Below are positions 58,492 through 64,000 of a DNA stretch of 64,000 nucleotides, piece after piece. The translations under genes were made by a program, and so were the position numbers. The DNA lies in assembly GCA_003056425.1 (NCBI GenBank), contig PYVY01000013.1, positions 62,001 to 126,000 on the forward strand, read 5' to 3'. The notes beneath the pieces were generated by a model. That model was not told the DNA's origin, searched no databases, and worked only from the letters and a program-made list of their open reading frames with translations. Position 1 is the stretch's first letter. Each line of letters begins with the position of its first letter. This stretch comes from Alteromonas indica. Its GTDB lineage: Bacteria > Pseudomonadota > Gammaproteobacteria > Enterobacterales > Alteromonadaceae.

Positions 58492-59100
58492 TTACAACCA
58501 GGCTGGCTGCTGTTGCTCGTATTGTTCTATCTGCTGGCCCAGCTCCAAAGTCAGGCCAATCGCATCTAAACCTTTTAACAGATTATGTTTATGATGCTCA
58601 GCAATATCAAACGAAAATTGCTGCTGCGCCAGGCTCACGGTCTGCTGGGTTAGATCGATAGTGATACGGGTATCGGGCCGGGCTTTTACCAGCTCGAATA
58701 ATGTATCCATCTGCGAGCTGGATAACGCGACCGGCAACAATTGATTGTTAATACAATTGCCGTAAAAAATGTCGGCAAAACTGGTGGCTATAATCACTTT
58801 AAAGCCAAAATCATCCAGTGCCCAGGGCGCGTGTTCCCGACTGGAGCCACAGCCAAAGTTCTCGCGCGACAACAACACACTGGCGCCCTGATATTCCGCT
58901 TTATTCAAGGCGAAATCGGGGTTAGGCTCTTGCTCGTGCAAATCCAGATAACGCCAGTCATGAAACAAATGTTTACCGTAGCCGGCCCGCGTTACGCCTG
59001 TCAGAAACTGCTTGGGAATGATTTGATCGGTATCGATATTGGCTTCATCTAATGGACATGCTGTACCCGTGTGGGTGGAAAAACCTTGTGGTGCAGTCAT
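58492..59100 (-). CDS. leuD: 3-isopropylmalate dehydratase small subunit
   Basis: 202 residues from ATG 59100 ([20 protein letters not shown]). Hallmarks: '[13 protein letters not shown]', '[15 protein letters not shown]', '[19 protein letters not shown]'. With LeuC it isomerises 2-isopropylmalate to 3-isopropylmalate. It starts four bases after the leuC stop and is the last gene of the leu operon. Confidence 0.97.
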   Translation of the reverse strand: MTAPQGFSTHTGTACPLDEANIDTDQIIPKQFLTGVTRAGYGKHLFHDWRYLDLHEQEPNPDFALNKAEYQGASVLLSRENFGCGSSREHAPWALDDFGFKVIIATSFADIFYGNCINNQLLPVALSSSQMDTLFELVKARPDTRITIDLTQQTVSLAQQQFSFDIAEHHKHNLLKGLDAIGLTLELGQQIEQYEQQQPAWL

Positions 59101-59104
59101 AATT

Positions 59105-60502
59105 TTACTCCTGAAAATCTCTAACATCGGCGAATTTACCGCGCAATGCAGCCGCCGCAGCCATTGCTGGGCTTACCAGATGGGTACGTGCTCCGCGCCC
59201 CTGACGGCCTTCGAAATTACGATTACTGGTAGATGCACAGCGATCGTTAGCCTGCAAAATATCATCGTTCATCCCTAAGCACATGGAGCAGCCTGGCAGG
59301 CGCCATTCGAAGCCCGCTTGGGTGAATACTTGGTCCAGCCCTTCTTCTTCAGCCAGCCGTTTTACTGCCCCTGAGCCAGGCACCACAATAGCGGTGACCC
59401 CAGAAGCAACTTTACCTTGTCGCGCAATATGGGCTGCGGCACGCAGGTCTTCTATACGGCCATTGGTGCAAGAGCCGATAAAGACATGGCTAATGGCGAT
59501 GTCTGCCAATTTCTGCCCCGCATTTAACCCCATATACCCCAGGGCTTTACGCGCACTTTCCTGTTCCACAGCATCACTGAAGTCGGCCGGAGCAGGAATC
59601 GGGGTATCCACCCCAATGACTTGGCCAGGGTTAGTGCCCCAGGTAACCTGAGGCGCAATACTGGCAGCGTCCAGTTTAACCACGGTATCAAAGGAAGCCT
59701 CTGCATCACTGTGCAAACTCTGCCAGTATTCGACCGCCGCATCCCATTGCTGGGAAGGGGCAAATTCACGGCCTTTAAGATAAGCAAAAGTGGTTTCGTC
59801 GGGGGCTATCATGCCGGCTTTAGCACCGGCTTCGATGCTCATATTACAAATAGTCATGCGCTCTTCCATCGTCAGCGCACGGATGGCTTCACCCGCGTAT
59901 TCAATAACATGACCGGTGGCACCAGCATGACCAATACGGCCAATGATCGCCAGGATGATATCTTTGGCGGTAATGCCTACCGGTAGCGTTCCGTCTACCT
60001 GAATAAGCATACTTTTCGCTTTGCTTTGTTTCAGCGTTTGGGTCGCCAGAACATGCTCAACCTGCGATGTGCCAATACCAAAGGCCAGGGCCCCAAACGC
60101 TCCGTGGGTAGCTGTATGAGAGTCGCCGCAGACTACCGTCATACCGGGCTGAATTAAGCCTAGTTCTGGCCCCATTACATGCACTATACCTTGCTTTTGG
60201 TGCCCTACCGGAAACAGGCGTATATTGTGCTGCTCGCAGTTCTCGGCCAGGGTGTTAAGCTGCAACGCATTTTGAGGGCCACAGGCGTCCAGTGCCAGTG
60301 AACGGGTGGAGATACTGTGATCCATTGTTGCTACTGTTCTATCCGGCCGCCGGACCTTACGCCCTTTGTCATTTAAGCCGGCAAACGCCTGCGGTGAGGT
60401 CACTTCATGAATCAGGTGACGATCGATGTACAGCAGGCTGTCGCCATCAACGGTTTCTACCACATGGGCATCGAATACTTTGTCATATAAGGTCTTGGCC
60501 AT
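59105..60502 (-). CDS. leuC: 3-isopropylmalate dehydratase large subunit
   Basis: 465 residues, family length. '[20 protein letters not shown]' start; Fe-S ligands in '[14 protein letters not shown]' and '[12 protein letters not shown]'; substrate loop '[20 protein letters not shown]'. It is the aconitase-type half of the leucine-pathway isomerase. It lies between leuB and leuD with gaps of eight and four bases. Confidence 0.97.
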   Translation of the reverse strand: MAKTLYDKVFDAHVVETVDGDSLLYIDRHLIHEVTSPQAFAGLNDKGRKVRRPDRTVATMDHSISTRSLALDACGPQNALQLNTLAENCEQHNIRLFPVGHQKQGIVHVMGPELGLIQPGMTVVCGDSHTATHGAFGALAFGIGTSQVEHVLATQTLKQSKAKSMLIQVDGTLPVGITAKDIILAIIGRIGHAGATGHVIEYAGEAIRALTMEERMTICNMSIEAGAKAGMIAPDETTFAYLKGREFAPSQQWDAAVEYWQSLHSDAEASFDTVVKLDAASIAPQVTWGTNPGQVIGVDTPIPAPADFSDAVEQESARKALGYMGLNAGQKLADIAISHVFIGSCTNGRIEDLRAAAHIARQGKVASGVTAIVVPGSGAVKRLAEEEGLDQVFTQAGFEWRLPGCSMCLGMNDDILQANDRCASTSNRNFEGRQGRGARTHLVSPAMAAAAALRGKFADVRDFQE

Positions 60503-60510
60503 GGGGGGAG

Positions 60511-61608
<1,098 letters not shown>

Positions 61609-63168
61609 TTATACTCCTGCTACTCGTTCTTGTTGGTTCTTCTGCTGGTCTATCTGGTCAGCAATATGGGTATTATTTAATACAAAGATCAGAGCATTCA
61701 CCCCGGCTTCTACAATGTCGGTAGCCAGCCCCAGTCCATGAAACCGGCGGCCGCGGTATTGCGCAATAACGCTCACTTGCGCCAGTGCGTCAGCCCCTTC
61801 ACCTTTGGAGTCAAGTTTGAAGTCGACCACGTTGACATCCTGATGACCCAAAATCTGCATGATGGCTTCATAAGCGGCATCGACCGGTCCATTACCGATA
61901 GCGGTACGGGTAACTTCTGCCTCACCTACTTGCAATCTTACCGTGGCACTGGGAATAATTTCGTGACCGCTATTGGCCTGTAAATAGGTCAGCTTATAAT
62001 AAGCTTCTTCATGTTTTTGTTGATCAAAAAACAGCAATGCTTCCAAGTCGTAATCGTATACGGTGCCCTTGGTATCAGCCAATTGCAGGAATGACTTATA
62101 AATCGCTTCCAGGTCGTAATCTTCCGTTTTATAGCCCAGTTCAGTTAACCGATGTTTAATCACATGGCGGCCTGAACGCGAGGTCAAATTCAGATTATTT
62201 TTGTTGATACCAACACTTTCCGGGGTCATGATTTCATAGGTGTTTTGCGCTTTCAGCACACCGTCCTGATGTATACCAGAAGAGTGGCTGAAGGCATTCG
62301 CGCCCACAATGGCTTTGTTAGCTTGCACCGGCATGTTGCATAGCTGGCTAACCAGCTTGGAACTACGCGAAATTTCTGTCGAATTAATGTTAGTAGATAG
62401 CCCTAACATGGCCTGCCGGGTTTGCAGAATCATTGCAATTTCTTCCAGCGAACAGTTGCCGGCGCGCTCACCAATACCATTCAGGGTACATTCCACCTGG
62501 CGTGCACCGGCTTCTACGGCGGCCAGAGAGTTTGCTACCGCCAGCCCCAAATCGTTGTGGCAGTGTACTGATATAGTGGCTTTATCGATATTCGGAACGC
62601 GGTTGTACAAGTTAGTAATAATTCCGCCAAATTCGGTAGGCGTTGTGTAGCCCACAGTATCGGGGATATTGACGGTGGTAGCGCCGGCGTTTATGGCTGC
62701 CTCGACCATTTTACACAAGTAATCAATATGCGTGCGCCCCGCGTCTTCGCAAGAAAACTCTACATCATCGGTATATTGGCGGGCATGCTTAACCGCAGCC
62801 ACGGCCATTTCAACCACCTCGTCCTGTGACTTGCGTAGCTTAGCGCCAACATGAATCTCGGAGGTGGCGATAAAAGTATGGATACGGAAGTGGTCGGCAA
62901 CGCTTAACGCCTGGCCACAGGCGTCTATATCAGCTTTTACTGCGCGGGCCAGACCACATACGGTCGCATTTTTTATTTCCCGGGCAATCAACTGAACTGA
63001 CTTAAAATCTCCCGGCGAGGAAACCGGAAATCCGGCTTCAATGATATCTACGCCCAGCCGTTCGAGAGCCAGAGCGATCTGTAGCTTTTCTTTGGCACTC
63101 AAGCTGGCGGGCAGGGCCTGTTCACCGTCTCGTAAGGTGGTATCAAAGATTTTTACCTGATTCGTCAT
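61609..63168 (-). CDS. leuA: 2-isopropylmalate synthase
   Basis: 519 residues. Catalytic barrel with '[20 protein letters not shown]', the metal-binding '[15 protein letters not shown]' and '[16 protein letters not shown]'. The C-terminal LeuA dimer domain (after about residue 390) is present, so leucine feedback is expected. It condenses acetyl-CoA with 2-oxoisovalerate, the first leucine-specific step. First structural gene of leuABCD, behind an attenuator. Confidence 0.97.
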   Translation of the reverse strand: MTNQVKIFDTTLRDGEQALPASLSAKEKLQIALALERLGVDIIEAGFPVSSPGDFKSVQLIAREIKNATVCGLARAVKADIDACGQALSVADHFRIHTFIATSEIHVGAKLRKSQDEVVEMAVAAVKHARQYTDDVEFSCEDAGRTHIDYLCKMVEAAINAGATTVNIPDTVGYTTPTEFGGIITNLYNRVPNIDKATISVHCHNDLGLAVANSLAAVEAGARQVECTLNGIGERAGNCSLEEIAMILQTRQAMLGLSTNINSTEISRSSKLVSQLCNMPVQANKAIVGANAFSHSSGIHQDGVLKAQNTYEIMTPESVGINKNNLNLTSRSGRHVIKHRLTELGYKTEDYDLEAIYKSFLQLADTKGTVYDYDLEALLFFDQQKHEEAYYKLTYLQANSGHEIIPSATVRLQVGEAEVTRTAIGNGPVDAAYEAIMQILGHQDVNVVDFKLDSKGEGADALAQVSVIAQYRGRRFHGLGLATDIVEAGVNALIFVLNNTHIADQIDQQKNQQERVAGV

Positions 63169-63193
63169 GGCGTAGTCTCGTGGTTAAATAGTT

Positions 63194-63222
63194 AAAAAAA
63201 AACCCGTGCCTGGCACGGGTTT
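63194..63222 (-). terminator. Attenuator terminator of the leu operon
   Basis: On the minus strand AAACCCGTGCC (63222-63212) pairs with GGCACGGGTTT (63210-63200), then T residues to 63194. It lies between the leader peptide and leuA. Its 5' arm can instead pair with GCACGGGT at 63258-63251 near the leader stop, forming an antiterminator. Confidence 0.88.
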
Positions 63223-63248
63223 TTGTGAATGTCATTGCTGGTCGCAAT

Positions 63249-63308
63249 CTACCCGTGCAGTCTGGCTGCCATAAGGAGTAGTAGAGTTAGACGACGTTGT
63301 TGCTGCAT
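63249..63308 (-). CDS. leuL: Leu operon leader peptide
   Basis: 19 residues, MQQQRRLTLLLLMAARLHG, from ATG 63308 to TAG at 63251-63249. It contains Leu codons CTA, CTA, CTA, CTC, CTT grouped around one Thr codon. Ribosome stalling here at low charged tRNA-Leu would favour the antiterminator. The layout (Leu codons, stop, alternative pairing segment, terminator, leuA) is that of classical leucine attenuation. The ribosome-binding site is weak. Confidence 0.88.
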   Translation of the reverse strand: MQQQRRLTLLLLMAARLHG

Positions 63309-63352
63309 AAAAGTGATAACTTTTGCTAATTTGCTGACCAGTAGTAGCGGAC

Positions 63353-63381
63353 AATGTAACCAGCATCGCCGGTTAGGTCAA
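63353..63381 (-). promoter_or_regulatory. Leu operon promoter
   Basis: On the minus strand TTGACC (63381-63376), a 17-base spacer, TACATT (63358-63353). Transcription would begin near 63346, about 38 bases before the leader-peptide ATG. Good sigma-70 match and spacing. Confidence 0.65.
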
Positions 63382-63459
63382 CCTTTCTTTACAACCGAGA
63401 TTTAAAAATTCGCTGAAGGATGGTTGCATCCTGCGATATAAGATGGTTAGACCAGCTGG

Positions 63460-64000
63460 CTAGCTGGATAAATCTGTTTTATGCGGGTATCTGAACTGGC
63501 GCCAGTCCAAATTCGATGCCAGTAATATTTCACGCAGCGACAGGGGCCGGGGAGGGACGCGCCCTTTATGGTTCCACTGATGTCCACAGCAAGCCGCAGT
63601 AACCAATGCTTTAGTCGGTTTGCACACTCTGCGCGAAGCATATTGACTTTGTAACGCTGTTTCGGGTTGCCCGTCAAAACCAAACCAGCCATGTTTATTG
63701 GTATGTAGTGTGGCGGTGGTATCGACTACCCGATCGACGGAATCAAGCTCAATATGACTGCTTTCCAGTTCAGTCACCACCACACATACGACCAGACCAT
63801 GGGTAGCATAGCGGGAAAACCACTGCTGGTTATCAGCCGCCGTAATCTTACGCGCTGGATTCTGGATGGGTTGGCTGGCGGTCCAGGATGCATTATGGCT
63901 ATCAATAGCTAAGGGCGTGTAGGGGCCTGACATAAAGTGTGCTGCACGTTTAACGTGGTGCGAAAGACCCTTCAACTTTTGTCTGAGTCTGGCAATATCA
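63460..64000 (-). CDS. Unknown protein, partial at the window edge
   Basis: The frame is open from TAA-side 63460 to the end of the window, so the start may lie outside; a TTG at 63975 would give 171 residues. The sequence starts helical ('ARLRQKLKGLSHH'), has 'PARKITAADNQQWFSRYATH', a beta-rich centre ('GLVVCVVVTELESSHIELDS') and 'TNKHGWFGFDG'. No signal peptide or membrane helix in the visible part. It ends with basic residues. I do not recognise the family. It precedes the leu promoter on the same strand. Confidence 0.6.
   Translation of the reverse strand, partial: DIARLRQKLKGLSHHVKRAAHFMSGPYTPLAIDSHNASWTASQPIQNPARKITAADNQQWFSRYATHGLVVCVVVTELESSHIELDSVDRVVDTTATLHTNKHGWFGFDGQPETALQSQYASRRVCKPTKALVTAACCGHQWNHKGRVPPRPLSLREILLASNLDWRQFRYPHKTDLSS

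Overview
The window reads as chromosomal DNA of a marine gammaproteobacterium of the order Alteromonadales, most likely Alteromonadaceae (an Alteromonas / Salinimonas / Lacimicrobium-like organism). This is inferred from gene content: a large TonB receptor with SapC, cupin-8 and tryptophan-halogenase-like partners, DUF3718 and DUF2884 proteins, ExeAB-like proteins, srmB-rdgB-hemW and leuABCD with a leucine leader peptide. I could not run a database search, so the genus is open.

Layout. 1-5.8 kb: end of a polysaccharide locus (partial flippase, secreted beta-helix protein), a small Cys-type phosphatase, a haemolysin-III protein and a periplasmic sugar dehydrogenase. 5.9-11.3 kb: peroxide defence (divergent ohrR/ohr with two palindromic operators, an exported catalase-peroxidase KatG), yigZ, a decayed transglutaminase-like peptidase pseudogene and a TPR protein. 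11.3-20.9 kb: a carbohydrate-uptake style cluster (ROK repressor, TonB receptor, SapC, JmjC/cupin-8, halogenase-like flavoprotein, PepSY membrane protein). 20.9-41 kb: a loosely packed accessory region rich in metal genes (DmeRF Ni/Co efflux, CopAB copper oxidase and outer-membrane protein, glutaredoxin-MauE fusion, DUF305 protein, CzcD, CzcCBA and a CzcI-like protein), interrupted by the ordinary genes ybiT and creA and by long gaps. It ends at a tRNA with a CAT anticodon.

41-50 kb: an orphan MbnP-like lipoprotein, DUF3718, a LytTR regulator directly upstream of lrgAB, a receiver-CheC protein followed by a PAS-only protein, two DUF1566 proteins and a YggN-like protein. 50-55 kb: housekeeping cca, srmB, rdgB and hemW on the minus strand. 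55-58.3 kb: ExeA/ExeB-like proteins, where ExeB carries a DUF3391 domain at its N-terminus, convergent with a DUF3391 HD-GYP protein that has lost the His of its HD pair. 58.4-64 kb: leuABCD with a complete attenuation leader, then a partial unknown gene.

The most interesting item is at 30503-31422: a frame that no ATG/GTG/TTG-based caller would report. It encodes a textbook double-glycine leader (MNNTFAQLTRVELNNVVGG) and a 76-residue Gly/Ala-rich core with two cysteines. It is followed by a four-helix membrane protein with a strong ribosome-binding site. This looks like a class II microcin and its immunity protein, with an ATA in the start position. A second peptide candidate, very rich in Tyr, Asp and Cys, lies at 21222-21314. 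No CRISPR array, rRNA, intact transposase or integrase was seen.
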